Below, one piece after another: positions 6,673 to 14,131 of a DNA stretch of 50,618 nt. The notes under the pieces were generated by a model. The model made no database searches. It saw only the letters and a list, made by a program, of their open reading frames with translations, and was not told where the DNA came from. The stretch is from Kocuria salsicia (GTDB taxonomy: Bacteria > Actinomycetota > Actinomycetes > Actinomycetales > Micrococcaceae). The stretch lies in NCBI RefSeq assembly GCF_007681555.1, contig NZ_VELE01000012.1, positions 1 to 50,618 of the forward strand. Direction: 5' to 3'. The first letter of the stretch is position 1. Each line of letters opens with the position of its first letter. The position numbers and the translations under genes are program-made.

Positions 6673-6971
6673 CCCACCACCCAGTGGGGGACTGCCAAGA
6701 CCCAGCAGCCCCCCCACCGGGGGCCGCGCCCCCGGCGACTGAGCCACCACCCCCAGGGCGCCGGCGCCGGTGACCTACGGCAGCACCCCCGGCCACGAGA
6801 CGCCATCGGCGCTCGCGGTCGGGGGTGCGGTCTGTCGTGCTGGGGTCAGTCGGTGGTCTGTGAGCTCCCGGCGCTCGAACCCCTCCCAGCTGCTCACCCC
6901 GGCGGCGGCGAACAGGATCTTGCGCGCGGATTTGTCACGAAAATTGTGTAGGGGACACATACTCTAGGCCC

Positions 6972-7751
6972 ATGTGTCGATCCGTAGCCGATGGTGGGCG
7001 CCGGTGCTCCGACGCCCGGCGCCTGGCCAAACTCACCGCTCACGACCTCGCGCCCCACACCCCCGGGGCTCCTGACCTCGAGTGGGCCGAATCGGATCTC
7101 ACCGAAGTCTGGGAGAACCACCCCCAGGAAACGGCCTGTGCCGCCGTAAAGACGATCGAGGAAGCCTCCGCCGCGGATGCGCGCACCTTCACCGACATGG
7201 ACACCGCAGCCCAAGCAGCCGGCGGACACCTGTACGGCACCGCCTTCCGCCTCAAATCCCCCGCGTCTCTGGCGCGGAAGATCAACACCAAGCAGGAACG
7301 CGCGGAACGCACCGGCACACACCTCGCCGCCGAGGACGCGGCGGCGACCATCACCGACACCACCCGCTACACCGCAGTGTGCGAGGACCACGACCAGATC
7401 ACCGTCACCACTGTGACCACCGTCCAGACCTTGCGCGCCAACGGCTGGGACGTGATCGAGGCCGAACAGTCCTACCTCGAGGGCAACTCCTACAAGGGCG
7501 TGCACCTACTCGTGCAGCACGCAGACGACCAGATCGCAGAACTGCAGATCCACTCCGAGACCTCCCAGCAGATCAAAGACCAGTCCCACCTGCTCTACGA
7601 AGTCTCCCGCGACACCTCGCGCTCGCGAGCGGAGCGCCTGGCCGCTAACCGGGAGGGCAAGGAGCTCTACCGACAGTTGCAGGCCCCTGCGAACTTGGAC
7701 ACCTTGAGCGATCGGCTGGGTGTTACTGTCAGCAAAAAGCGTTATAGTTAG
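6972..7751 (+). CDS. RelA/SpoT-fold (alarmone-synthetase-like) protein
   Basis: 259 residues from ATG 6972. Residues 1-12 (MCRSVADGGRRC) form a Cys/Arg lead common in actinobacterial mobile-element proteins. The C-terminal half shows the RelA/SpoT nucleotidyltransferase pattern in order: RLKSPASLARKI (93-104, the R-K-S loop), TDTTRY (128-133, the D-x-x-R position), YKGVHLLV (174-181, the Y-G-H loop) and AELQIHS (189-195, the catalytic Glu strand), followed by DQSHLLYEVSR. It has no HD hydrolase and no regulatory TGS or ACT domain. Its size and isolation resemble small alarmone synthetases and the toxic variants found on mobile DNA. A second gene starts 20 bp downstream, so a toxin-partner pair is possible. 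Confidence 0.65.
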   Translation: MCRSVADGGRRCSDARRLAKLTAHDLAPHTPGAPDLEWAESDLTEVWENHPQETACAAVKTIEEASAADARTFTDMDTAAQAAGGHLYGTAFRLKSPASLARKINTKQERAERTGTHLAAEDAAATITDTTRYTAVCEDHDQITVTTVTTVQTLRANGWDVIEAEQSYLEGNSYKGVHLLVQHADDQIAELQIHSETSQQIKDQSHLLYEVSRDTSRSRAERLAANREGKELYRQLQAPANLDTLSDRLGVTVSKKRYS

Positions 7752-7771
7752 TTTCTATTAAAGGAAAGTAG

Positions 7772-8344
7772 ATGGTTTCGATGATCACGTTCTATCGGGC
7801 ACACTTCCCGGGCCAGCCTCCCGAGACCGCCGTGATCGTTGCCGATGACTCCGAGGCAGAGGTTCTGTGGGAGTGGGTGCCCAACACAGGTCTGTGGCAT
7901 CGGGCTACGCAGCTGGAGAACGACTTTCTCTTCGGCGATGAGGGCGGCACCTACACCCCGATCACCGCAGAAGAGGCAGCGGGGTTGCTCGAGCGCGTGC
8001 CGCGGCTGGACAAGCGCCGGGACGTGGCAGCCCGAATGCTCCAGCGCTACGAGGCGCAGCCCCCGACAGAGAAGCGGACCAATGCGGAGATGGGGTTGAC
8101 CAACAAACTCACCGGCCTACGCCCGATGACCGCCCCCGGCCTGGGCCAGCTGATGACCCAGGCGCGCCGGCACCGATCCTGGCGCACCCTTGCTCTCTAC
8201 GGACCGGGCACGGGCAGCGCTGCCCGCCAATTCATATCCCAGTGGGATCAGCGCCCCCTCTCCCCACAGGAGCCCCCACTGGAATTGAGGGCTACTGCGC
8301 GGGGGGAGAACACAGCCGTGCAAGCCCGGTTTGTCAGCAAATAA
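7772..8344 (+). CDS. Unknown protein paired with the RelA/SpoT-fold gene
   Basis: 190 residues from ATG 7772 (an alternative ATG lies at 7781) behind AAAGGAAAG in a notably AT-rich 20-bp gap after the upstream gene, so the two are probably cotranscribed. The N-terminal third is rich in Trp and acidic residues (VLWEWVPNTGLWHRA), and the middle is helical with ERVPRLDKRRDVAARMLQRYE. No family recognised. By position it could neutralise or regulate the RelA/SpoT-fold protein. An IS3-family element lies about 50 bp downstream; the stop codon is intact. Confidence 0.65.
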   Translation: MVSMITFYRAHFPGQPPETAVIVADDSEAEVLWEWVPNTGLWHRATQLENDFLFGDEGGTYTPITAEEAAGLLERVPRLDKRRDVAARMLQRYEAQPPTEKRTNAEMGLTNKLTGLRPMTAPGLGQLMTQARRHRSWRTLALYGPGTGSAARQFISQWDQRPLSPQEPPLELRATARGENTAVQARFVSK

Positions 8345-8403
8345 CGATAAGGGACTCATCACCTGCGATCTAGTACGCCGCACCTGCCCCTGGGCCGCCC
8401 CCT

Positions 8404-9279
8404 TCATTCGGTCCGGTCGCTCTGTGAGTCGTCGGTTTCGATTTGATGGGTGCACTGCCGAGCGTACTCGGCCGGGGGTAGGTAGCCGAGCGATGAGTGC
8501 CGACGCTGATGGTTGTACTCGGTCTTCCAGTCGCCGATCACGACCTGGGCGTGCAGCAGTGAGTAGAAGCTGTTGATGTTGAGGCACTCGTCGCGGAGGC
8601 GGCTGTTGAACGATTCGACGTATCCGTTGTGCCAGGGCGAGCCGGGCGGAATGTAGAACAGGCCGGTGCGGGTACCCGCCCAGTCGGCCATCGCGTCGCT
8701 GATGAACTCGGGCCCGTTGTCGCTGCGGAGCACACCCGGTGCACCGCGGACGGCGACGAGCTCTTCGAGGTGGGCGGTGAGCCGGTCGGCGGTGATCGAC
8801 CGCTCCACGAGCCCGCCGATGCATTCGCGGGTGTGCTCGTCGACGATGGAGCAGATCTTGATCGGGCAGCCCCGCTCGTCGGCGTCGAACTGGAAGTCCA
8901 CCGCCCATACGAGGTTCGGTGCGACTGCCGCCGGGGCGTCGACGGTCGAGGATCCGACACGCTTGCGGCGTCGCCGCTGCGGGACGCGGAGGCCTTCGGC
9001 TCGCCAGAGGCGTTGGATCTTCTTGTGGTTGACCGCCCAGCCCTCACCCCGGGCGTCGTGATACGCCCGCCGGTACCCGTAGCGGGGATGCTTCTTCGCC
9101 CACGCGCGCAGCCAGTCTCGCAACGCGCGATCAGGGTCGGCGACCGTGTCGCCCTTGAGCGGGCGACGGTACGCGGACCTGCTCAGCCCGGCCAGACGGC
9201 ACGCCATCCGCTCGCTCACCTGCAGTGTCCTGATCAGGTGCGAGACGGCGGCGCGGCGCCTGCCCGGGCCTAGAAGTTT
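8404..9279 (-). CDS. IS3-family transposase OrfB (integrase core, frameshift product)
   Basis: About 290 residues in the -1 frame relative to OrfA, beginning ...LLGPGRRRAAVSHLIRTLQVSERMACRLAG after the slippery site. It carries the HTH_21-type segment (RYGYRRAYHDARGEGW) and the rve DDE core: D in VWAVDFQFD, D in LRSDNGPEF, and E in YVESFNSRLRDE. No good start codon lies near its beginning, so expression as an OrfAB fusion by -1 frameshifting is expected. It appears intact. Confidence 0.85.
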   Translation of the reverse strand, partial: KLLGPGRRRAAVSHLIRTLQVSERMACRLAGLSRSAYRRPLKGDTVADPDRALRDWLRAWAKKHPRYGYRRAYHDARGEGWAVNHKKIQRLWRAEGLRVPQRRRRKRVGSSTVDAPAAVAPNLVWAVDFQFDADERGCPIKICSIVDEHTRECIGGLVERSITADRLTAHLEELVAVRGAPGVLRSDNGPEFISDAMADWAGTRTGLFYIPPGSPWHNGYVESFNSRLRDECLNINSFYSLLHAQVVIGDWKTEYNHQRRHSSLGYLPPAEYARQCTHQIETDDSQSDRTE

Positions 9280-9554
9280 CCCTCGGCCAGCTCCTTGAGC
9301 GCGGCCTTCTCCAGCTCCGCTTCGGCCAGCAACCGCTTGAGCGTGGCGTTCTGCTTCTCCAGCTCCCTGAGGCGCTTCGCGTCGTCGGCCTTCAGTCCGC
9401 CGTACTGGTTCCGCCACCGGTAATACGTCTGCTCGGATATCCCAAGCTCCCGACACACCGCGGCGATGTCGCTGCCGTCGGCGAGCATCCTGTCGGCCTG
9501 CCCGAGCTTGCGGACGACCTGCTCCGGGGTGTGACGCTTCCTGCTGTTCGACAT
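9270..9554 (-). CDS. IS3-family transposase OrfA
   Basis: 94 residues from ATG 9554, with an N-terminal helix-turn-helix (TPEQVVRKLGQ to SEQTYYRWRNQYGG) that binds the IS ends and a C-terminal leucine-zipper-like coiled coil (RLRELEKQNATLKRLLAEAEL). Its last sense codons read GAG GGA AAC TTC TAG, so the frame ends on a classic G GGA AAC slippery heptamer (9276-9282). A -1 shift there joins it to OrfB to make the full transposase. Confidence 0.85.
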   Translation of the reverse strand: MSNSRKRHTPEQVVRKLGQADRMLADGSDIAAVCRELGISEQTYYRWRNQYGGLKADDAKRLRELEKQNATLKRLLAEAELEKAALKELAEGNF

Positions 9555-9632
9555 GATCTGACCAGTCTCCCTGCCCGTAACCACGGGCGACAGGACGACT
9601 CCCAGAACCACCGGACCTAAAAAACGGGGTCA

Positions 9633-9898
9633 GCCCAGCTACACCAAGGTGCAGGTGAAGCAGTACTACTACGCCGAGGACAAGTACGGGAATTCTCACG
9701 AGCACGGCAGTGACTACTACCAGTACAGCTTCAACCACCACGGCGGTGAAACCTGGGGCGGGGGGGCAGTGGCGCCACTTCAATCACCACCAGGACAAGA
9801 AGGTGTACCACGTGGTCAAGTACCGCTACTGGGACGGTCACGGCTGGTCGGACTGGTACAAGGACGTGAGCCACAAGACCGGCCTCGGGCACTGATCG
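9633..9898 (+). pseudogene. 3' remnant of a Tyr/His-rich protein gene, frameshifted
   Basis: Right after the IS, one frame reads YTKVQVKQYYYAEDKYG and on to NHHGGETWGG. At a run of seven G (9760-9766) the reading must move frame to continue WRHFNHHQDKKVYHVVKYRY...GHGWSDWYKDVSHKTGLGH before a stop at 9896. The two halves share composition (Tyr, His, Lys, Trp), so this is one gene with a homopolymer indel and a 5' end lost at the IS. Function unknown; it may be a secreted wall or surface protein. Confidence 0.6.
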
Positions 9899-10241
9899 CG
9901 CTTTGGTGGGGGCCATCCAGCTTGTGGCTGGCCCTCACCCACATAACATCGGTGAGGGCCCCATCCGCACGCTGTCGTGGCTGGTGACAGCACCCCGCAG
10001 CATTGCTCTTGCACCACTGGATGCAATTCTTGGGCAGCAGAACCGTGGCCTCCAGGTCCTCGACGGGGGCTCCCGAAGTGCCGGGTATCGATGAACACTC
10101 CTCACTTGTCGCCCATCACAAAGTCATTTCTGGGTGGGGCAGTGATCGGGCCGAACCAGAAACCCCAGATCGGACGGGATCTGCTCCCCGGGATCACGGA
10201 CCAGAAGGTCCGCGGGGGCGCTGTCATGAGAGGGTTGCAGC
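9899..10241. other. Intergenic stretch with one hairpin
   Basis: 343 bp without a supported gene. The only clear element is the hairpin at 9930-9960, described separately. Confidence 0.5.
9930..9960. terminator. Terminator-like hairpin
   Basis: Perfect 10-bp arms GGCCCTCACC and GGTGAGGGCC are separated by 11 nt, downstream of the broken gene. Confidence 0.6.
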
Positions 10242-10790
10242 ATGTCCCATCCTGCGTCCCCCGGCGTCTGCCCACCCGATGAGTCCCGCAGCGCCCAGGG
10301 ATCCTCCCCGGCCGAACCTGGGGCCGAAAACCTTCCCGCGAAGGCCGCCCCTGGGGCGGTCCTGTACGAGGAACGGTTGTCGGCCGCGTGGTGGATGTGG
10401 TTGCTCGTGCTCTTCGCGGGCCTGGTGGGTTTCATTGCCCTGGCCCCGATCAACATGTGGGCCGGGACGGCCGTCGGGGCCGTGGTCGCCGGCGGCACTG
10501 CGGTGGCGTTGATTGTTTCGAGCACCGGGATCGTGATCACCGGGGAGTCGTTGCAGGTGGGGCGGGCCCGTATCGAGCGTCGGTTTGTGGGCGAGGCCGA
10601 AGCGTTTCGCGGCGGCGCCGTGCAACGGGTGCGGGGCCCCGAGCTTGACGCCCGCGCCTACATGAACTTCCGCGTCTCCGTGGGCCCGGTGGTCCGCATC
10701 CAGATCACCGATCCCGTGGATCCCACCCCTTATTGGTTGACCTCGACCCGTCACCCGGAGCGCATCGTCGAGATCCTCTCCGCCGGCTGA
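10242..10790 (+). CDS. DUF3093-family membrane protein
   Basis: 182 residues from ATG 10242, with a weak ribosome site. A Pro/Ala-rich cytoplasmic lead of about 40 residues is followed by YEERLSAAWWMWLLVLFAG, the DUF3093 entry motif, then two closely spaced membrane segments (about 48-66 and 72-92) and a soluble C-terminal domain ending in a TSTRHPERIVEIL block. DUF3093 proteins are widespread, usually chromosomal, actinobacterial proteins of unknown function. Its presence here suggests this part was captured from a chromosome. Confidence 0.75.
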   Translation: MSHPASPGVCPPDESRSAQGSSPAEPGAENLPAKAAPGAVLYEERLSAAWWMWLLVLFAGLVGFIALAPINMWAGTAVGAVVAGGTAVALIVSSTGIVITGESLQVGRARIERRFVGEAEAFRGGAVQRVRGPELDARAYMNFRVSVGPVVRIQITDPVDPTPYWLTSTRHPERIVEILSAG

Positions 10791-10829
10791 GACCGGCGTC
10801 CTGTGAGGGGCTCGTCCGGTGACCAGCTC

Positions 10830-11525
10830 TCAGAGGCTCCGGAGAGTATTGAGGATGGTGATGGGTGTCACCCAGATGGCCTCGGCTTCCACCGGGGCCA
10901 GATCGATCGCGGTGTGCTGGTTCCCCGGTACACCGGTGGTTCCGCTGGCTCCCTGGGCGATGACACGAAAAGGCCCGCCCGGCACGAGGCCGCAGGCGCG
11001 GAACCGGGTCAGGAGTTGCGGGTCGGCATCAGAGAGACGAACGATCTCGTATCGTCCCGGCCTCGCCCTGGTGAGCCGGGTGGTGTTGAGTGGGCGGCGG
11101 GTGCGTCCCTGCGCGGTGGGGATCGGGTCCCCGTGCGGATCGGCCGTAGGCTGTCCCAGCTGGGCGTCGATGCGCTCGATCATCGCGTCGGAGACGGCGT
11201 GCTCGAGACGTTCGGCCTCGTCGTGGACCTCCTCCCACGGATACCCCAGGGTGGTGACGAGGAAGGTCTCCAGCAGTCGGTGCCGGCGCACCATCGCGAC
11301 CGCGTACGCGCGCCCCTGCGGGGTGAGGGTGACGGGTTTGTAGGGCTGGTACTCGACGAGCCCCTGGGCGGCCAGTCGCTTGACGGTGTCGGTGACGTTG
11401 GGGGCGGAGGTCCCCATCCGCGCCGCCAGGGCTGTGGTGGTGATCGGCGGGTCGCCCCATTCGGTGGCCGACCAGATCGCCTTGAGATAGTCCTGGGCGA
11501 CCGGGGTGATCTCACTCAAGTCCAT
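10830..11525 (-). CDS. mntR: MntR/DtxR-family manganese-dependent repressor
   Basis: 231 residues from ATG 11525. Residues about 1-65 form the DtxR winged helix (TTTALAARMGTSAPNVTDTVKRLAAQGLVEY), about 70-140 the metal-binding and dimerisation domain (MVRRHRLLETFLVTTLGYPWEEVHDEAERLEHAVSDAMIERI, with the usual H, E and C/M ligand region), and the C terminus an SH3/FeoA-like domain. Length and layout match IdeR/MntR. It lies 44 bp downstream of mntH on the same strand, so it probably forms an mntH-mntR unit controlled from the operator at 12852-12875. Confidence 0.85.
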   Translation of the reverse strand: MDLSEITPVAQDYLKAIWSATEWGDPPITTTALAARMGTSAPNVTDTVKRLAAQGLVEYQPYKPVTLTPQGRAYAVAMVRRHRLLETFLVTTLGYPWEEVHDEAERLEHAVSDAMIERIDAQLGQPTADPHGDPIPTAQGRTRRPLNTTRLTRARPGRYEIVRLSDADPQLLTRFRACGLVPGGPFRVIAQGASGTTGVPGNQHTAIDLAPVEAEAIWVTPITILNTLRSL

Positions 11526-11569
11526 GGGATCCACGCTACCGAGTGCCGCGCCGGAGCTGCCGGGCCCAC

Positions 11570-12850
11570 TCAATCGGCCCCGGTGGCGGTCAGGATGATC
11601 AGCGCCAGATTCAACGACACGATCAGGGCCACGACCACCCAGGCGGCGACAGTCAAGGCCACCTTGTTCACGAAGGCGCCCATCAGATCCCGGTTGCTGC
11701 TCAGTCGCACCAACGGGATCAGGGCGAAAGGGATGCCCAGGCTCAGCAGCACCTGGGACAGCACCAGCGCCCAGGTCGGGTCCACCCCGACGGCGATGAT
11801 GACCAGGGCCGGGATCAGGGTGATCAGCCGGCGGGTGAACACCGGGATGCGCACGTGCAGCAACCCGCCCATGATCGCTGATCCGGCGTAGGAGCCCACC
11901 GAGGTCGAGGCCAGACCGGAGGCCAGCAACCCGATGCCGAAGGCGACCCCGACGGCCGGGCCCAGGGCGGCGGTGATCGCCGCATGGGCTCCTTCGATGC
12001 TGTCGGTGCCGGGCACCCCGGCGAGATTGCCCGCGGCCAAAAGCAGCATCGCGATGTTCACCGACCCGGCCACGAGCAGGGACAGCAGCACGTCCCACCG
12101 GGTGGCGGTCAGCAGCCGCGGCAGGGCCTCGGCGGGCACCGAGTGCCCGTGGCGGTCCCGCGCCAGGGCGGAGTGGGCGTAGATGGCGTGGGGCATCACC
12201 GTGGCCCCGAGCATGCTCGCGGCCAGCAGGACCGTCGGGGTGCCCTCGAACCGTGGGACGATCCCGGCGACGGCCTCGTCCCACGACACGGGGCCGAAGA
12301 ACAGGCCGGTGACGAAACCGGCGGTGACGATCGCCAGTAGGCCGGTCACGACGAACTCGAAAAACCGAGGGCCCCGGCGGGTCTGCAGGACCAGCAGCAG
12401 CATCGAGATCACCCCGACGATCACGCCCCCGGCCAGCAGCGGGATCCCGAAGAGGATGTGCAGGGCGATCGCCCCGCCGATTACCTCGGCCAGGTCAGTG
12501 GCCGCGGCCACCAGCTCGGCCTGGACCCAGTAGGCCAGCCGCCAGCCCCGGGGCAATCGGTCGCCCAGCAACTCGGGCAGGCTCGATCCGGTGACCAGCC
12601 CGACCTTCGCCGAGAGGTACTGGATGAGTACCGCCATGGCATTGGCGGCCACCAGCACTCACACCAACAGGTACCCGTACTGGGCGCCGGCGGTGAGGTT
12701 CGCCGCGACGTTGCCCGGGTCCACGTAGGCGACCGCGGCCACGAAGGCTGGACCCAACAACCAGGGCAGCGGTTGGCGGCGCACCCACCGCTCTCCTGGG
12801 GAAGTGGCGGCAACACCTGTTGAGCCGGTGCGCCCGGTCCCGGTCCTCAT
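11570..12850 (-). pseudogene. mntH: mntH (Nramp Mn2+ transporter) with in-frame TGA
   Basis: Reads as a 427-codon Nramp proton-coupled divalent-metal transporter from ATG 12850. It has the TM1 metal motif [12 protein letters not shown], the TM6 MPHAIYAHS motif, and about 11 membrane segments. At 12659-12661 a TGA stands where the family has Trp (LLVWVLV becomes LLV-stop-VLV), and the frame is otherwise perfectly open on both sides. The result is a 63-residue fragment plus a 362-codon remainder that could restart at GTG 12658 but would lack the TM1 metal site. A single TGG-to-TGA change, a sequencing error, or stop-codon read-through would each explain it. Confidence 0.85.
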
Positions 12851-12851
12851 A

Positions 12852-12875
12852 GAAAGTTAAGCTATACGAACTTTC
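12852..12875 (-). promoter_or_regulatory. Probable MntR operator
   Basis: Inverted repeat GAAAGTT-N10-AACTTTC directly abuts the mntH ATG, with an AT-rich centre (AAGCTATACG). Position, symmetry and the linked mntR gene support autoregulation by manganese; the exact consensus was not checked. Confidence 0.6.
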
Positions 12876-13041
12876 CGGCGCGGGGAATGGGGGCCCGGCC
12901 TCGAGGGCTTGGTCATGCCCCCAAACGTGCGCGCGCAGGAGGGGCTGGGCGCCTCGACAGCCGATCACAGGGGCATGGAACTCCGGACGGTGCTGGTCTC
13001 CTGGGGTGGGGGAACTGTCGGCCAGTGGTGGGGTCCTGGGT

Positions 13042-13683
13042 TCAGGGGGTCAGCTCGCCCAGGGGTGCGGGGCGGAGTCGGCCGAGACCGGGCATGAACC
13101 GGCCGACATGAGCGGCGTAGGAGGCGTAGGCCTGTCGGTGGGTGCTCAGCAGGTAGGGCTCTTCGACGAGACGGACCTGCAGCTCCACGGCCACCAGCAA
13201 GCACAGCCACGCCGCTGCAGTGACCACGGTGGGCACCAGGAGGGTCAGGCCGGCCAGGGTGGTGAGCATCGCGGTGAAAATCGGGTTGCGGACCACGGCG
13301 AAAGCCCCGGTGGTGACCAGCTCGGTGCGTTCGGTGGCGTCGACACCCACCCGCCAGGAGGCGCCCATGCCGGCCTGGGCGGCTAGTACACCGAGGAAAC
13401 CCACCACGGTGACGACCGCCCCGGCCCAGGACAGTGCTTGCGGGAGCCGGGGTGCGGCCACGGTGCCGGTGAGGGCCAGGACGGGCCCGGCCGCACCGAG
13501 AACCAGGGCGGCCGCGAACAGGATCCCGCCCCACCACTCGGGCGAGCCGGGCGCCCCGCTCACCCCGCGGAAGCCGCTGGAGCCGGTGCGGCGCCGGTGG
13601 ATCCACGACCGCACACCGAAGGCGGTCACCAGGCCGGCCAGGTACAGGCCCAGCGCCAGAGCCGGGGCCACTTCCGACATCAT
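13042..13683 (-). CDS. Isoprenylcysteine carboxyl methyltransferase-family membrane protein
   Basis: 213 residues from the first of two tandem ATGs at 13683, behind GAGGAGGACC. Four to five membrane segments are visible. The C-terminal half has the ICMT/PEMT signature: GASWRVGVD, ELVTTGAFAVVRNPIF (the RNP turn that binds S-adenosylmethionine), then EEPYLLSTHRQAYASYAAHVGRFMPG. Bacterial members of this family methylate unknown lipids or small substrates and often sit beside metal-resistance genes. It is divergent from the CmtR-like gene at 13799 and shares its promoter region. Confidence 0.8.
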   Translation of the reverse strand: MMSEVAPALALGLYLAGLVTAFGVRSWIHRRRTGSSGFRGVSGAPGSPEWWGGILFAAALVLGAAGPVLALTGTVAAPRLPQALSWAGAVVTVVGFLGVLAAQAGMGASWRVGVDATERTELVTTGAFAVVRNPIFTAMLTTLAGLTLLVPTVVTAAAWLCLLVAVELQVRLVEEPYLLSTHRQAYASYAAHVGRFMPGLGRLRPAPLGELTP

Positions 13684-13770
13684 CACGGTCCTCCTCGATC
13701 CGGCAAACGCAGCACGCCCCGGGTGACCCGCTGGTGCGCCCGAGGAGTGCCAGCAGGCCACCCCTCAACA

Positions 13771-13788
13771 GTACACAGAAACCTGTAC
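13771..13788 (+). promoter_or_regulatory. Operator of first CmtR-like gene
   Basis: The 18-bp inverted repeat GTACACAGAAACCTGTAC ends 10 bp before the start codon at 13799. The block CTGTACCGTA recurs as CTGTACGGTT at 16681, 15-16 bp before the start of the second CmtR-like gene. The short distance implies a leaderless or near-leaderless transcript. Confidence 0.6.
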
Positions 13789-13798
13789 CGTAGGGGGG

Positions 13799-14131
13799 AT
13801 GACCGCGGTGACCCCCACCCATACTTCGGCCCTGTCCCGGTTGGGCCATGCTCTCTCGGACGGGACCCGGACCCGGATCCTGCTGTCCCTCCGAGACGCC
13901 CCGGCCCGGCCCTCGGAACTGGCTCAGGCCCTGGGGGTGTCCAAGCAGGTGATCTCCAACCAGCTGGGGTGCCTGCGCGGGTGCGGGCTGGTGACCTCCA
14001 CCGCCGAGGGGCGCAGCACCTGGTACTCCCTGGCCGATCCCCGCCTCGGGGCTGCCCTGGGGGACCTGCTGGAGCTGGTGGTCACCGTGGACCCGACCTG
14101 CTGCTCCCCGGAAGGATGCACCTGCACATGA
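13799..14131 (+). CDS. ArsR/CmtR-family metal-sensing repressor
   Basis: 110 residues from ATG 13799. An ArsR winged helix (SELAQALGVSKQVISNQLGCLRGCGLV) is followed by a beta wing (GRSTWYSLAD) and a Cys-rich tail DPTCCSPEGCTCT. The Cys in LGCLRGCGLV together with tail cysteines corresponds to the Cd/Pb site of mycobacterial CmtR. Its stop overlaps the start of the following transporter (ATGA), so repressor and exporter are translationally coupled. Confidence 0.8.
   Translation: MTAVTPTHTSALSRLGHALSDGTRTRILLSLRDAPARPSELAQALGVSKQVISNQLGCLRGCGLVTSTAEGRSTWYSLADPRLGAALGDLLELVVTVDPTCCSPEGCTCT

Larger units (their letters stand above)
1916..6819. repeat. Dispersed 12-bp repeat GGCGCTCGC(G/A)GT
   Basis: Exact or one-mismatch copies lie at 1916-1927(-), 2955-2966(-), 2980-2991(+), 3494-3505(+), 3521-3530(-, partial), 3550-3561(+), 4057-4068(+), 4241-4252(-), 4365-4376(+), 5328-5339(+), 5415-5426(+), 5938-5949(+), 6168-6179(-) and 6808-6819(+). 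All but the last few are intergenic. The copies at 2991 and 3561 end exactly 28 bp before TGTATTGT. Some copies extend into a longer unit with GTGATCCACCCG and CCCCGAGACC upstream (4029-4068 and 4339-4376). One further partial copy sits at 40272. Function unknown. Confidence 0.7.
8395..9632 (-). mobile_element. IS3-family insertion sequence (IS407-like group)
   Basis: About 1.24 kb holding orfA and orfB on the minus strand. Its ends are related but imperfect: both contain GGTCCGGT, then CTG, then AGTCGTC at matching offsets, and the right terminus reads TGACCCCG on the minus strand. I could not fix the left boundary or a target duplication confidently. The right end abuts a broken gene at 9633. 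Confidence 0.75.

Noticed and set aside
1-6819. Region 1 as an integron with attC sites
   Set aside because: No integron integrase is present and the repeats lack the two-box R/L structure of attC; the cassette-array idea is kept only as a hypothesis.
10803-11891. A 362-codon plus-strand frame over mntR and mntH
   Set aside because: It is antisense to the mntR and mntH reading frames, which carry clear family motifs.
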